NCBI GenBank assembly: GCA_026129545.1
Contig: JAHCHX010000001.1
Location: 371,501-435,500, forward strand
Origin: Saprospiraceae bacterium
Lineage (GTDB): Bacteria; Bacteroidota; Bacteroidia; Chitinophagales; Saprospiraceae
Direction: 5' to 3'
DNA: 64,000 nucleotides
Part shown: positions 1 through 9,348 of the stretch, piece after piece
Position numbering within the stretch: position 1 is the stretch's first letter
How the letters are laid out: the number at the start of each line of letters is the position of its first letter
Translations under genes and position numbers: made by a program
The notes under the pieces: generated by a model
What the model saw: only the letters and a program-made list of their open reading frames with translations
Told to the model about the DNA's origin: nothing
Databases searched by the model: none

Positions 1-998
1 GGGAACACGCCCCAGCAGCCGTCGAAATTGGGGCCTGTGCCGGGCCAAGTGTCGTACCAGCCCGTGATAATGTGGTTGCTGGGGCGATGCACGTCGGAAA
101 TCACCACGCCGTCGGAATACCAAGAGGTAATCGCCCAGTCATTGAGGACGTGTGTGTTGTGACCTATGGAGCCGAACCCATCGTTGGTGGAGAGGCGACT
201 CACTTCCTTGATGTCGGTAGGGTCAGAAATGTCGTAGGTGGTCACGAACGAAGGTGTGGTTTCGTCGGTGGTCAGCACATACTTGTGGTCGTCGGTCAGC
301 CAAGCGTTGTGGGTGAATTTGCCGGGTGTTTGCACGGTGCCCAACAATTTGGGGCTCGATTTGTCGCTCATGTCCACCACGGAGAGTAGCCCCGTGTAGA
401 TATGCGCCGCGAAGAGCGTGTCGTTGTCGGCAAAGCCATCGTGAATGTAGCCCAAGGCATCGAAGCGCCCCACATAGACGGGGTTGTAGGGGTCAGTGTT
501 CAAATCAAGCACTTTGGCGGCTCCGCCGAACAGGCTGCCTCCAAACAAGTACACAAAGCCTTTGGTGACATCAATATGCAGCGCGTGAATGGTGTTCAAC
601 TGCCCTTCTATGAGGCCGTCGCCGGTGTAGAAATGATAGTCCAAATCGGGGCTTGGCAACTTGCTCAAATCCACGATTTGAAGCCCTTGGCCGCCTTCGG
701 AGGTGACGTAGGCGTAGTGGTCGTACACCTTGATTTCCTTCCAGAGATTGTCAGGCCCGGGTATTTGGACGATGTTCGTGGGGGCCTCAGGGTTGGTCAC
801 GTCCACGATAATCAGTCCCTTGGAGCCGCCCAGCAAGGCGTACTCGCGCCCGCCTTGGGCATAGCCGCAGATGTTGGCCAACGTCTGGCCCGGATATTCG
901 AGTGTGGAGCGAAGTTGGAGATTGAAGTTTTGGGCAAAAGAAGTGGTCGCGGTCAGCAAGAGTGCCGACCACACGGAGATACACAATAAGTTTTTCAT
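1..998 (-). CDS. Choice-of-anchor B / LVIVD-repeat secreted protein (C-terminus cut by window edge)
   Basis: The frame is open from the ATG at 998 to the window edge, so only the N-terminal ~332 residues are present. It starts with a clear signal peptide (MKNLLCISVWSALLLTATTS followed by FAQ). The next part contains LVIVD-type repeats such as GLIIVDVTNPEAP and GLQIVDLSKLPSP, each about 45-50 residues, as in choice-of-anchor B proteins that fold as beta-propellers. Such proteins are secreted in Bacteroidota and often carry a C-terminal sorting domain, but that end is outside the window. A -7 box (TACTTTTG) lies about 90 bp upstream. Substrate or partner unknown. Confidence 0.8.
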   Translation of the reverse strand, partial: MKNLLCISVWSALLLTATTSFAQNFNLQLRSTLEYPGQTLANICGYAQGGREYALLGGSKGLIIVDVTNPEAPTNIVQIPGPDNLWKEIKVYDHYAYVTSEGGQGLQIVDLSKLPSPDLDYHFYTGDGLIEGQLNTIHALHIDVTKGFVYLFGGSLFGGAAKVLDLNTDPYNPVYVGRFDALGYIHDGFADNDTLFAAHIYTGLLSVVDMSDKSSPKLLGTVQTPGKFTHNAWLTDDHKYVLTTDETTPSFVTTYDISDPTDIKEVSRLSTNDGFGSIGHNTHVLNDWAITSWYSDGVVISDVHRPSNHIITGWYDTWPGTGPNFDGCWGVF

Positions 999-1085
999 CG
1001 AAAGAGAGTGAGTAGAAAAGCTGCGTCGGGCAGCCATTAGCAGAGTGATTAAGTTGTGCAGGTTAGGTTGTGGAGAAAACAAGGG

Positions 1086-1093
1086 CAAAAGTA
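1086..1093 (-). promoter_or_regulatory. -7 promoter box for the LVIVD-repeat gene
   Basis: Minus-strand TACTTTTG matches the Bacteroidota -7 consensus TAnnTTTG. It predicts a transcript start near 1082 and a leader of about 84 nt before the ATG at 998. No convincing -33 TTG was assigned. Confidence 0.5.
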
Positions 1094-1199
1094 GTGCAGC
1101 CCTTGATTGGTTGGAGCATCATCGTGACATGTTTGTCGAAATGCGTCGGCTAATGCGCGACAAAGATGAAGAAAGAACTTTTACTTGGATGCACCCGCT

Positions 1200-2117
1200 C
1201 TACTCCGCCTCGTCTTCGTCCATTACCGATGGAGAGGAGCGCACACCGTTGAGCCGGTTGGAATAGTAGGCGAAAATGCAGGCCGTCCAGAAGGAATACA
1301 ACGAATAGACAAGGGCTGGTTTCACCATCGCTTGGTTGGCCAGCAGATTGTTGGCGATGAGGAAAGCAAGGGTGGTGTTTTGCACGCCGCTTTCCATGGC
1401 CGCTGTGAGCCGCGAAGAGTGTGCCAGCCCCATGTATTTCATAAAAAAGTAGCCGAAGAACAAACAGCTCGCGTTTTGTATCAGCGCCACAGGCGTGATG
1501 AGCATGAAGTCGGACCATGTAAGCCCCGCCCCGCCATGACTTTCCCCCGCAAACATTTTAATGGCAAAAACGGTGGCGAGCAGTGCAAGCATCACATACT
1601 TGGCGGGCTTGTTGATTTTTTCAGCAAAAACGGGGAAATGCCGGCGCACCAGCAACCCGATGGTGGCGGGTATGATGGTGATGAAAAATATCTGCCGCAC
1701 GGTGTCCCAGAACGGAAGATGCAAGTCCGTCTCCCGGCCCAAGAAAATTTTCAGCGCCACATTGACCACGATGGGTATGGTGAACAAGGTGAGAAAGCTA
1801 TTGACCGCCGTCAGCGAAAGCGAGAGAGCCACGTTGCCGCGCCACAAATAGGTCAGAAAGCCGGATGTGGCCCCCCCCGGGCTAGCCGACAGTATGATGA
1901 ACCCCACTTTCAACACGGCTGGGATGGGGGCCACCAACGCGATGATGAACGCGATGACAGGCAAGCCGAGCATCTGTGCGCCCAAAGCCGTGAAAAAGGC
2001 TCGCGGGTGGCGGATGATGTTCATAAAATCGTTGATCGTCAGCGACAAGCCAACTCCAAACATGACCAAGCCTAAAACTGTACTGACGGCAACGTCAACA
2101 ATAGCGGTGGGAGCCAA
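1200..2117 (-). CDS. Bile acid:sodium symporter (BASS) family transporter
   Basis: An inner-membrane protein with about nine hydrophobic segments. The motif GLVMFGVGLSLTINDF near the start and the segment SASPGGATSGFLTYL are typical of the BASS/NTCP fold, and ESGVQNTTLAF matches the second conserved half. The frame is open up to 2228, but a perfect -7 box (TACATTTG, 2138-2145) lies inside that extension and the first ~37 residues look unlike the family. I therefore prefer the TTG at 2117, giving ~305 residues, close to family length. It probably exports or imports an organic anion with sodium; substrate cannot be read from sequence. The RMD1-like gene is divergent. Confidence 0.85.
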   Translation of the reverse strand: MAPTAIVDVAVSTVLGLVMFGVGLSLTINDFMNIIRHPRAFFTALGAQMLGLPVIAFIIALVAPIPAVLKVGFIILSASPGGATSGFLTYLWRGNVALSLSLTAVNSFLTLFTIPIVVNVALKIFLGRETDLHLPFWDTVRQIFFITIIPATIGLLVRRHFPVFAEKINKPAKYVMLALLATVFAIKMFAGESHGGAGLTWSDFMLITPVALIQNASCLFFGYFFMKYMGLAHSSRLTAAMESGVQNTTLAFLIANNLLANQAMVKPALVYSLYSFWTACIFAYYSNRLNGVRSSPSVMDEDEAE

Positions 2118-2137
2118 GGGGATGCAATTTTGTGCCG

Positions 2138-2145
2138 CAAATGTA
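2138..2145 (-). promoter_or_regulatory. -7 promoter box for the BASS transporter
   Basis: Minus-strand TACATTTG matches TAnnTTTG. Its position inside the longest open frame is the main argument for a start downstream of 2134. Confidence 0.5.
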
Positions 2146-2291
2146 ACGCCATCTCCGATTGCTTGTTGGCGTGAGCAAAAGAAGTCCGCAATCAATCTGA
2201 GGGGTGGGGCAGGTTGCCGCGCTTTCAACCCGGAATATCATTCCGCGATACTTTCTGCGCCAATTTAAAGTGCGCATGGCGAGACAAGGTG

Positions 2292-2299
2292 TAAATTTG
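2292..2299 (+). promoter_or_regulatory. -7 promoter box for the RMD1-like gene
   Basis: Plus-strand TAAATTTG fits TAnnTTTG and lies 30 bp before the ATG at 2329, implying a leader of ~26 nt. Confidence 0.5.
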
Positions 2300-2328
2300 A
2301 GCAACTCCAACCGATATTCGCACTTGTT

Positions 2329-3105
2329 ATGAAAGTCACAGCCTTCCACATTGCCGAGCAACTTCGCCTCAAACGCTTGAAAGAAGCGTACGCAGGCACC
2401 CTGCTTTCCGAAAACCCATCCGAACTTTTTTATCAGGTGGACGAGGACCGCTACCTCTACGCCTTCGACTACGGCGCGGTCGTTTTCGCCAATATGAGCG
2501 ACACCGATGTCAGCAAAAACCTGAACTTGCTGGAGCAGTTCTGCGCACACCCGCTTTCCGAAAAACCCCGCGAAGACTTCGAAATCGCGCATCGCCCCGA
2601 AGAACAACTCGCTTTTGGCTTCGATAGTCTGGTGGTGCCGCACCTCAGCAGCGATGTGGTCAAAATCGCCATGCTCAACGTGGCGCACTCCGTCGCGCTC
2701 GATTTTTACTCCCAACGCGCCCACGAGCTGCTTTCCGAAATACAGGGTTTCACCAACCAAATGGAGGAAAAAGGCTCTATCAGCATCAGCCGCAACAATA
2801 TGCTGCGATTCATCGGGCGCACCCTCAACAACAAAACGCGCATCGTGGAAAACCTCTTCATCTTCGACAGCCCCGACCTCACTTGGGACGACGAATATCT
2901 CGACCGCATCCACCGGGGGCTGGCTCGCACGTTCGAGACACAGACCCGCTTCAAGGAAATCGAATACACCTTCAAAGTGGTGGAAGACAACCTCTCCGTG
3001 TTCCGCGAACTCTATCTGCACCGCGAAAGCAGCAAACTCGAATGGATTATCATCATCCTGATTTGCATAGAAGTGGTGGATTTGATGATAAGCAAGATTT
3101 TTTGA
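2329..3105 (+). CDS. RMD1/YagE family (DUF155) membrane-anchored protein
   Basis: 258 residues. The layout fits the DUF155/RMD1 family: an alpha/beta N-terminal region with YAFDYGAVVFAN, a central helical region with VAHSVALDFYSQRAHELL, and one C-terminal membrane helix (LEWIIIILICIEVVDLMI). Members in yeast (Rmd1, Rmd8) and bacteria are tail-anchored and their biochemical role is not settled. The gene has its own -7 box and stands 92 bp before the copper ATPase, which has a separate promoter, so an operon is not required. Family assignment is firm, function unknown. Confidence 0.85.
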   Translation: MKVTAFHIAEQLRLKRLKEAYAGTLLSENPSELFYQVDEDRYLYAFDYGAVVFANMSDTDVSKNLNLLEQFCAHPLSEKPREDFEIAHRPEEQLAFGFDSLVVPHLSSDVVKIAMLNVAHSVALDFYSQRAHELLSEIQGFTNQMEEKGSISISRNNMLRFIGRTLNNKTRIVENLFIFDSPDLTWDDEYLDRIHRGLARTFETQTRFKEIEYTFKVVEDNLSVFRELYLHRESSKLEWIIIILICIEVVDLMISKIF

Positions 3106-3123
3106 GCAATATCATCCCCCCCC

Positions 3124-3137
3124 CTGACTTTCGTCAG
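3124..3137 (+). promoter_or_regulatory. FNR-like palindrome (TGAC-N4-GTCA) before the copper ATPase
   Basis: CTGACTTTCGTCAG is a perfect palindrome apart from its centre. Its centre (3130.5) is 37.5 bp from the last base of the -7 box at 3161-3168, which would put it at about -41.5, the class II activator position of FNR/CRP proteins. The same spacing recurs at 23551 and 24851. Confidence 0.6.
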
Positions 3138-3160
3138 CCACCCTTCGAGGGTGAGGCGGG

Positions 3161-3168
3161 TACTTTTG
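3161..3168 (+). promoter_or_regulatory. -7 promoter box for the copper ATPase
   Basis: TACTTTTG, exact match to TAnnTTTG, 29 bp before the ATG at 3197. Confidence 0.6.
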
Positions 3169-3196
3169 GGGTTGACAAGAACAAAATCTCAACAGT

Positions 3197-5662
3197 ATGT
3201 CGGCTGCCACCATTTTGAAACCCAAAAACCCGCCCGTCTCTTCGCTCGCCTGTTTTCACTGCCACGACGTTTGTCCCGATGATAAAATACGCATCGAGGA
3301 CAAGTATTTCTGCTGCGACGGCTGCAAGATGGTCTATGAAATACTGAACACCAACGACTTGTGCCAGTACTACGATTTGGACGAAAAGCCGGGCATCACC
3401 CTCAAAAATCGCCGCGACGCAAGGGCTTATGCGTATTTGGACGACACCGAAGTGCAGGAAAAATTGTTGGAATTCAACAACGGCCACACCGCCCAAGTCA
3501 CGTTCTACCTACCCCAGATGCACTGTGTCTCTTGCATCTGGCTGCTGGAAAATCTCTACAAACTTGACGCGGGCGTGACCCACTCGCGGGTCAATTTTTT
3601 GAAAAAAACAGCCACCATACAGTTCGCCCCGAATCAGACCTCGCTCCGCAAACTGGCGGCGCTCCTCGCCTCCATTGGATACGCGCCCGAAATCAACCTT
3701 GGCGATGTGGATGGTGCGAAACGACCTGCCATGAACCGTCGCCTCGCTTATCAAATCGGGGTGGCGGGATTTGCCTTTGGCAATATCATGTTGTTCAGTT
3801 TCCCCGAATATGTGGGCTTGGACGCGGCCACCGACACATGGTTTGCCAAGGTGTTTGGCTACCTCAATATCGTGTTGGCGTTGCCTGTGCTGCTGTTCAG
3901 CGCCCGCGATTATCTCACCTCGGCGTGGCATGGGATTCAAGCCCGCCACCTCAACATTGATGTGCCACTCGCGCTGGGCATCGTCGTGTTGTTTGGCCGC
4001 AGTGTCTGGGAAATTCTGACCCATACGGGGGCAGGGTACATGGATTCTTTTGCCGGACTTATCTTTTTGCTGCTCACGGGCAAGTGGTTCCAGCAGCACA
4101 CATGGCAACAACTGTCTTTCGAGCGCGATTACAAGTCTTATTTCCCGGTGGCAGCCACTGTGAAAAATGGCGACGCTGAAACGTCCGTTCCGGTGCAGCG
4201 ACTTGTGCCCGGCGACATCATCGTGGTGCGCAGCCACGAAATCATCCCGGCAGACGGTATTTTGCTAAAAGGCTCTGCTCGTGTTGATTACAGCTTCGTT
4301 ACCGGGGAAGCGGTGCCAGTGAAAGTGAAAAGCGGCGAGCGCATTTTCGCGGGCGGCAAGCAGGTGGGCGAAAGCATTGAAATCTCTTTGACCCGGCGTG
4401 TGTCGCAAAGCCATTTGACCCAACTTTGGAACAACGAAGCGTTCAAAACGCCCACCAAAGGGCACGCCACGGTGCTGGCCGACCGCGCGGGCCGCTATTT
4501 CACCGGACTGATTTTAGCCTTTGGCGGCGGTTCGTTTCTTTATTGGTGGCTCGTCGAGAACAGTATTCACACAGCAGTCAATGCTTTTACTGCCGTGATG
4601 ATTGTCGCCTGCCCCTGCGCAGTGGCCTTGGCTATCCCTTTCACGTTGGGGAATATCCTGCGCATACTTGGTCGCCATCGTTTCTATCTGAAAAACAACC
4701 AAGTGGTGGAGGCTTTCTCGGCCTTCAACGCGGTCATTTTCGACAAAACAGGCACCATCACCAATATCGCGCAACAGCGCTTCGAGTTTCACGGCAAGCC
4801 GCTTGATGCCCAATCAAAAGTGGCGGTGCGGTCGCTCACGCGCCATTCGGCGCACCCGCTGAGCCGGAGCCTCTACGAATCAATGCCAGAAGTGCCTACG
4901 GCATCACCGGAACATTTCGAGGAGTTGCCCGGATTGGGGGTGCAGGGCGTGGTGCAGGGGAAAAAGGTAAAAGTAGGCTCGGCGGCGTTTGTAGGTAAAA
5001 ATGATGAGGCCGATGCCGTGTCGGGCAGAGGCGTTTATGTCTCCATCGAAGGCGAGGTATTGGGTTGTTTTGAGGTGAAAAGCCGCTATCGCGACGGGCT
5101 GGACGAGGTGCTGGATTATTTTCGTTCCCTCCGACGCCTCTCCACCTCCCGCACTCATTCCTCCGTCTGGCTACTTTCTGGCGACCAAGACGCCGAAGCC
5201 TCGCGCCTCGCGCCTTTTTTTCCCGACCGCGACTCTATGATGTTCGATAAAAGCCCGCAAGACAAACTTGATTTTGTAAAAAAACTTCAACGGCACGGCC
5301 AAAATGTGTTGATGCTCGGCGATGGCCTCAACGACGCTGGAGCCTTGCGCCAAAGCAACCTCGGCATCGTGGTGGCGGAAAACACGAACAACTTCACTCC
5401 TGCTTGCGATGCCATTCTGCATGCCGACGAATTTGCCCGATTGCCTCGGTTCATCCGACTGGCTCAGTCGGGCGTGCGCATCGTCAATCGGTCATACCTC
5501 ATTGCCTTGATGTACAATTTGACAGGTTTGAGTTATGCGGTTACCGGCACTTTGTCGCCGCTTGTGGCGGCCATTCTCATGCCCTTGAGCTCTGTCACGA
5601 TTGTCGTGTTTGGGGTGTTGATGGGCAATTGGCAGGCTAAGAAACTGTTGCGCCAATCATAA
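3197..5662 (+). CDS. ccoI: Heavy-metal P1B-type ATPase, CcoI/FixI-like (copper delivery to cbb3 oxidase)
   Basis: 821 residues. The N-terminus has a cysteine-rich metal-binding region (CFHCHDVC near residue 19, CCDGC near 39), then an HMA domain whose metal motif is MHCVSC near 107. The transmembrane CPC motif is near residue 470, the phosphorylation motif DKTGT near 515 and the hinge GDGLND near 707. A Cys-rich region before a single HMA domain is characteristic of the CcoI/FixI/CopA2 group, which moves copper(I) out of the cytoplasm for assembly of cbb3 oxidase. The cco operon is 22 kb away, but this gene carries the same FNR-like site and promoter arrangement as the nos promoter, which supports the link. 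A general copper exporter is the alternative. Confidence 0.87.
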   Translation: MSAATILKPKNPPVSSLACFHCHDVCPDDKIRIEDKYFCCDGCKMVYEILNTNDLCQYYDLDEKPGITLKNRRDARAYAYLDDTEVQEKLLEFNNGHTAQVTFYLPQMHCVSCIWLLENLYKLDAGVTHSRVNFLKKTATIQFAPNQTSLRKLAALLASIGYAPEINLGDVDGAKRPAMNRRLAYQIGVAGFAFGNIMLFSFPEYVGLDAATDTWFAKVFGYLNIVLALPVLLFSARDYLTSAWHGIQARHLNIDVPLALGIVVLFGRSVWEILTHTGAGYMDSFAGLIFLLLTGKWFQQHTWQQLSFERDYKSYFPVAATVKNGDAETSVPVQRLVPGDIIVVRSHEIIPADGILLKGSARVDYSFVTGEAVPVKVKSGERIFAGGKQVGESIEISLTRRVSQSHLTQLWNNEAFKTPTKGHATVLADRAGRYFTGLILAFGGGSFLYWWLVENSIHTAVNAFTAVMIVACPCAVALAIPFTLGNILRILGRHRFYLKNNQVVEAFSAFNAVIFDKTGTITNIAQQRFEFHGKPLDAQSKVAVRSLTRHSAHPLSRSLYESMPEVPTASPEHFEELPGLGVQGVVQGKKVKVGSAAFVGKNDEADAVSGRGVYVSIEGEVLGCFEVKSRYRDGLDEVLDYFRSLRRLSTSRTHSSVWLLSGDQDAEASRLAPFFPDRDSMMFDKSPQDKLDFVKKLQRHGQNVLMLGDGLNDAGALRQSNLGIVVAENTNNFTPACDAILHADEFARLPRFIRLAQSGVRIVNRSYLIALMYNLTGLSYAVTGTLSPLVAAILMPLSSVTIVVFGVLMGNWQAKKLLRQS

Positions 5663-5761
5663 AAAAAAGGTTCTCAGGCAATATCTGAGTGGTCATCAAT
5701 GGCAAGGCGTGGGCAGCCATCAATGAGTACCCAAGTGTTTGGCGGGCGGTGTGATAGATTT

Positions 5762-8332
5762 TTAGTTGCATTCCGAATGTCCGCAGTTTTTGCAATGCAG
5801 GCAGCCTTCTTGATAGACGAGGCCATCGGTGCGGCATACGGGGCAGGTGTTGTGCGAGGGTGTCGTGCCATCGGGGATGAACTTGCGCAGGGCGCGCACC
5901 ACGCCGTTTTTCCAGTTGTTCAGTGAGGCGCTGTCCAAGTGGAGGTTTTCGACCATCTCCACGACGTAGGGCAGCGGCATCCCGTGGCGCAACACGCCGG
6001 AAATCAGTTTGGCGTAGTTCCAATACTCTTTGTTGAACGAGCGCGACAACCCTTCGACGGTCGCTTTGTAGCCGTCCTTGTCGGTGTACTGGAAGTCGTA
6101 GCGATTTTTGCCGTTTTCCTTGATTTTTAACACTTTGCCTTCCGAAACTTGTGTGAGAATGGCGAAAGAATCCACCGCCCGGCCAGTAAAAATTTCGTAG
6201 GGTTTGCCTGCGTACATTCCAATGACGGCCACCCAGCGTTCGTCGTTGTTCATAAAATTGAACACCACGGCGCTGAGTTCGCGCGGGCGCTTGGGCGCGA
6301 TGGTCTCGGCAAACGAAACGGCTTTTTCCTCTTTTTTGTCACTCACCAACACCCCGCTGCGCGAGCCTTCGCGATAGACGGTGATGCCTTTGCAGCCGAC
6401 CTCCCAACCGGTGAGGTAGATTTTTTCGATGAGTTCTTCGGGGGCGCTTTCCGGCACGTTCACCGTGACGCTGATGCTGTGGTCCACCCATTTTTGCACG
6501 CGCCCTTGCAGATGCACTTTGCTGACCCAGTCCACGTCTTCGGCGCTGGCACGGTACCACGGCGATTGCTGGATAATGGCTTGCAGTTCGGCTTCTTCCA
6601 TGTTTTCCACTTTCGCGGGGTCGAAGCCTTTGGTTTTCAGCCAATTTTTAAAGGGGACGTGAAAAACGTGATAGTCCTCCCAAGCGTCGCCCACCTCATC
6701 GGTAAAGGTGATGCGGGCGTTTTTGTCGTTGGGGTTCACCTTGCGGCGGCGTTTGTAGGAAATGCGGAACACCGGCTCCAGCCCTGAAGTCGTCTGCGTC
6801 ATCAGGCTGGTGGTGCCGGTGGGCGCGATGGTGAGCAGGGCGATGTTGCGGCGACCGTGTTTTACCATTTCGGCATAAAAGTCCGGGGCGGCTTCGCGCA
6901 GGCGCTGGATGAAAGGGTTGTTCACTTCGCGTGCGGTATCGTAGATGGGGAAAGCGCCGCGTTCGCGGGCGAGCGCCACCGAGCCGCGATAAATTTCGAG
7001 GGCGAGCGTGCGGTGCACATTTTCGCAAAATTCGAGCGACTCCTCCGAGCCATAGCGAATGCCCAGCGCGGCGAGCATATCGCCTTCGGCGGTGATGCCG
7101 ATGCCCGTGCGGCGCCCTTGGCGGCATTTTTCGCGGATTTTCAGCCAAAGATTTTTCTCGGTGGCCTTCACGATGTCGGGTTCGGGGTCGCGCTCGATTT
7201 TTTCGAGAATCGTTTCAATTTTTTCCAACTCCAAATCGAGAATGTCGTCCATGAGGCGTTGGGCGTGGCGGGCGTGGGTTTTGAATTTTTCAAAATCAAA
7301 CTTCGCTTCGGGGGTGAAAGGCTGTTCGACGTAAGAGAACAAATTGATTGCCAACAACCTGCAACTGTCGTAAGGGCAAAGCGGGATTTCGCCACAAGGG
7401 TTGGTTGAAACGGTTTGAAAACCCAAATCAGCGTAGCAATCGGGCACGGATTCGCGCAGCACGGTGTCCCAGAACAGCACCCCCGGCTCGGCGCTTTGCC
7501 AAGCGTTGCGCACGATTTTTTTCCAAAGCCAGGCGGCGTCAATTTCGTTTTCAATCTTCGGTTTCTTTGCGTCAACGGGGAATCGCAGCCAGTAGGGTTC
7601 GCCGCTGACGACGGCGCGCATGAAGGCATCGTCAATGCGCACGGAGATGTTCGCGCCGGTGACTTTGGTGCTGTCCAACTTGGCATCCACGAATTGCGCG
7701 ATGTCGGGGTGGCGCACGGAGAGCGTGAGCATGAGCGCGCCGCGCCGCCCGTCCTGCGCCACTTCACGGGTGGAGTTGGAAAAACGCTCCATGAACGGCA
7801 GGATGCCGGTGCTGGTGAGGGCGCTGTTCATCACGGGCAAGCCACGCGGACGCAGGTGCGAAAGGTCGTGCCCCACGCCGCCGCGGCGTTTCATCAGCTG
7901 CACCTGCTCCTCGTCTATTTTCATAATGGCGCCGTAGGAGTCGGCACTGCCCTCCACGCCGATGACGAAACAATTGGATAGCGACACGATTTGGTAGGGG
8001 TTGCCGATGCCCGCCATGGGACTGCCTTGCGGCACGAGGTAGCGAAAGTCGTGCAGCAATTCGTAAATATCTTCTTCGGAAAGAGGATTGGCGTAGAGCC
8101 GCTCGATACGCGCCAGTTCGCGGGCGATGCGGCAGTGCATCTCATCGGGGTCGCGCTCGTAGATTTTCCCGAACGAATCTTTGAGCGCGTATTTGTTCAG
8201 CCAAACGCTGGCGGCGAGGGTGTCGCCGCTGAAGTATTCGGTTGCGGCGGCAAGGGCTTCTTCGTGAGAATGCGTGTGGCGTTCGGCCTCATTGGTGGCG
8301 CGGTCAGTGGTGGGTGCTTCCGATGCTTCCAT
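5762..8332 (-). CDS. nrdJ: Adenosylcobalamin-dependent ribonucleotide reductase (class II)
   Basis: 857 residues from the ATG at 8332. It makes deoxyribonucleotides using a B12 radical, independent of oxygen. Visible motifs are the family N-terminal region with GSPMAGIGNPYQ, the substrate-pocket NPCGE motif, the IAPTGTTSLM segment, and a C-terminal zinc ribbon with CPVC and CKNCGH that carries reducing cysteines. The frame stays open to 8404, but those extra 24 codons fall in a dispersed repeat (8348-8444) and look non-coding, so I use the internal ATG. I looked for a cobalamin riboswitch upstream and found none. Oxygen independence fits the microaerobic theme of the window. Confidence 0.93.
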   Translation of the reverse strand: MEASEAPTTDRATNEAERHTHSHEEALAAATEYFSGDTLAASVWLNKYALKDSFGKIYERDPDEMHCRIARELARIERLYANPLSEEDIYELLHDFRYLVPQGSPMAGIGNPYQIVSLSNCFVIGVEGSADSYGAIMKIDEEQVQLMKRRGGVGHDLSHLRPRGLPVMNSALTSTGILPFMERFSNSTREVAQDGRRGALMLTLSVRHPDIAQFVDAKLDSTKVTGANISVRIDDAFMRAVVSGEPYWLRFPVDAKKPKIENEIDAAWLWKKIVRNAWQSAEPGVLFWDTVLRESVPDCYADLGFQTVSTNPCGEIPLCPYDSCRLLAINLFSYVEQPFTPEAKFDFEKFKTHARHAQRLMDDILDLELEKIETILEKIERDPEPDIVKATEKNLWLKIREKCRQGRRTGIGITAEGDMLAALGIRYGSEESLEFCENVHRTLALEIYRGSVALARERGAFPIYDTAREVNNPFIQRLREAAPDFYAEMVKHGRRNIALLTIAPTGTTSLMTQTTSGLEPVFRISYKRRRKVNPNDKNARITFTDEVGDAWEDYHVFHVPFKNWLKTKGFDPAKVENMEEAELQAIIQQSPWYRASAEDVDWVSKVHLQGRVQKWVDHSISVTVNVPESAPEELIEKIYLTGWEVGCKGITVYREGSRSGVLVSDKKEEKAVSFAETIAPKRPRELSAVVFNFMNNDERWVAVIGMYAGKPYEIFTGRAVDSFAILTQVSEGKVLKIKENGKNRYDFQYTDKDGYKATVEGLSRSFNKEYWNYAKLISGVLRHGMPLPYVVEMVENLHLDSASLNNWKNGVVRALRKFIPDGTTPSHNTCPVCRTDGLVYQEGCLHCKNCGHSECN

Positions 8333-8347
8333 AGAAAAAGACTTATA

Positions 8348-8444
8348 CCTTGATTCACGAGGATTTGTCTGATGATTATGACTGCTCTTCCTGATTATTA
8401 GCATTTCGCATTTTTAGCCATGCGCAAAACTTGGCGGCGCGAGG
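8348..8444 (+). repeat. Dispersed ~96-bp repeat, copy A
   Basis: Begins CCTTGATTCACGAGGATTTG and ends AACTTGGCGGCGCGAGG. Similar copies are at 14027-14122, 41466-41560 and, inverted, 61390-61486. It lies just upstream of nrdJ, its CCTTGATTC end pointing to the start codon. Confidence 0.7.
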
Positions 8445-8781
8445 GATAAGAATCGTGTTTTGCGAGACCACCGTGGGAGAGGATGAAGGAGAGCGCTCTC
8501 TAATGTCTGCAAGTTACGTTGTGAGAGTCAAGCGGGAAAGAAAAAAATAGGGAGTTTTGTGAAGGATTGTTAGTTGGCGCACGCAAGGACGATTGCCTCC
8601 AGATATTTGCGGATGCCCATTTGCCTAAACTTCTCTTCATCGTGCGGGCACTGTTTCGTTTAGAACCTGTTTTATAGTCAACGCAAATCAGCCCCGTCCG
8701 CCTCACTTGGCCGGGCAAGCCCCTGAGTACAGGGGCTGACAAGGTGGGGTTGACACGAGCGGCTAAGTTTTTACAAGATTT
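8445..8781. other. Intergenic region between nrdJ and the flavin-binding protein gene
   Basis: No complete gene is visible. It contains the rest of the nrdJ upstream region, the 75-bp repeat R2 (8673-8747) and a minus-strand open fragment (about 8570-8648) with protein-like composition (CPHDEEKFRQMGIRKYLEAI). That fragment is stopped in frame a few codons upstream and has no start, so it may be a gene remnant. Confidence 0.5.
8673..8747 (+). repeat. 75-bp GC-rich repeat R2, copy 1
   Basis: Matches 50949-51023 in the opposite orientation with only a few differences. Its core is a perfect hairpin, AGCCCCTG-agta-CAGGGGCT, next to CTTGGCCGGGCAAGCCC. The latter motif recurs on the minus strand at 27455-27471 and, altered, near 45507. 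Confidence 0.65.
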
Positions 8782-9348
8782 TTAGAAAACCACTTCCTTT
8801 TTCGCCCCTAAATCTGTCGGCAAACCGTCCAGGCTCACCAAGTTTTTTTCTTGAATGTAGGCGCGAAGCCCCTCTTCGCCTTTTTTGGCTGCCCATTCAA
8901 AATGAATGTCCCGCTCGCCGACGTACTCGAACAGCGGCACACCAAACCCACAGGAAGTTTGCACCAAATCAATGTCGGCCACGATGATTTGCCGGGTACT
9001 GGGATAAATCGTGAAATGAGGCGCGTATATCTCCCATGCTGCGCTGCCGGGCAATACAGTGAAACCTTTTCCGTACAAACGCAAAATGTTTGGCGGCCCT
9101 TCGAAGGAGCAAAACATGATGGTGATGCGGCCATTTTCGAGCGTGTGCGCCGAGGTCTCGTTGCCACTGCTGATTAAGTCCATGTACGCTACTTGATGTT
9201 CAGAAAGCACCCGAAAACAATCCAGTCCCTTAGGTGAAAGATTGATGCGTCCTTCGGCACTCAGCGGCGCGGTGCCGACGAAAAAGATGTGCTGCCGCTC
9301 GATGAATTTTTGATGCGCGGGGGAGATGGAAGAATGAAATTTGCCCAT
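8782..9348 (-). CDS. Pyridoxamine 5'-phosphate oxidase-like FMN-binding protein
   Basis: About 188 residues from the ATG at 9348; an ATG 11 codons upstream is also in frame. The fold is indicated by a split-barrel pattern: FVGTAPLSAEGRINLSPKG near residue 22, then ENGRITIMFCSFEGPPNILRLYGKG, which is typical of the flavin-binding half of PNPOx-like proteins. These are cytoplasmic flavin or F420 enzymes of varied substrate. It lacks features that would identify true PdxH. It stands alone between the repeat region and tRNA-Glu. Confidence 0.8.
   Translation of the reverse strand: MGKFHSSISPAHQKFIERQHIFFVGTAPLSAEGRINLSPKGLDCFRVLSEHQVAYMDLISSGNETSAHTLENGRITIMFCSFEGPPNILRLYGKGFTVLPGSAAWEIYAPHFTIYPSTRQIIVADIDLVQTSCGFGVPLFEYVGERDIHFEWAAKKGEEGLRAYIQEKNLVSLDGLPTDLGAKKEVVF

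Noticed and set aside
5671..5687. CTCAG-N7-CTGAG hairpin after the copper ATPase as a terminator
   Set aside because: Only a 5-bp stem and no T-run; too weak to call.
8333..8781. Cobalamin riboswitch before nrdJ
   Set aside because: I searched by eye for the B12-box and its helices on the minus strand and did not find them; the region holds repeats instead.
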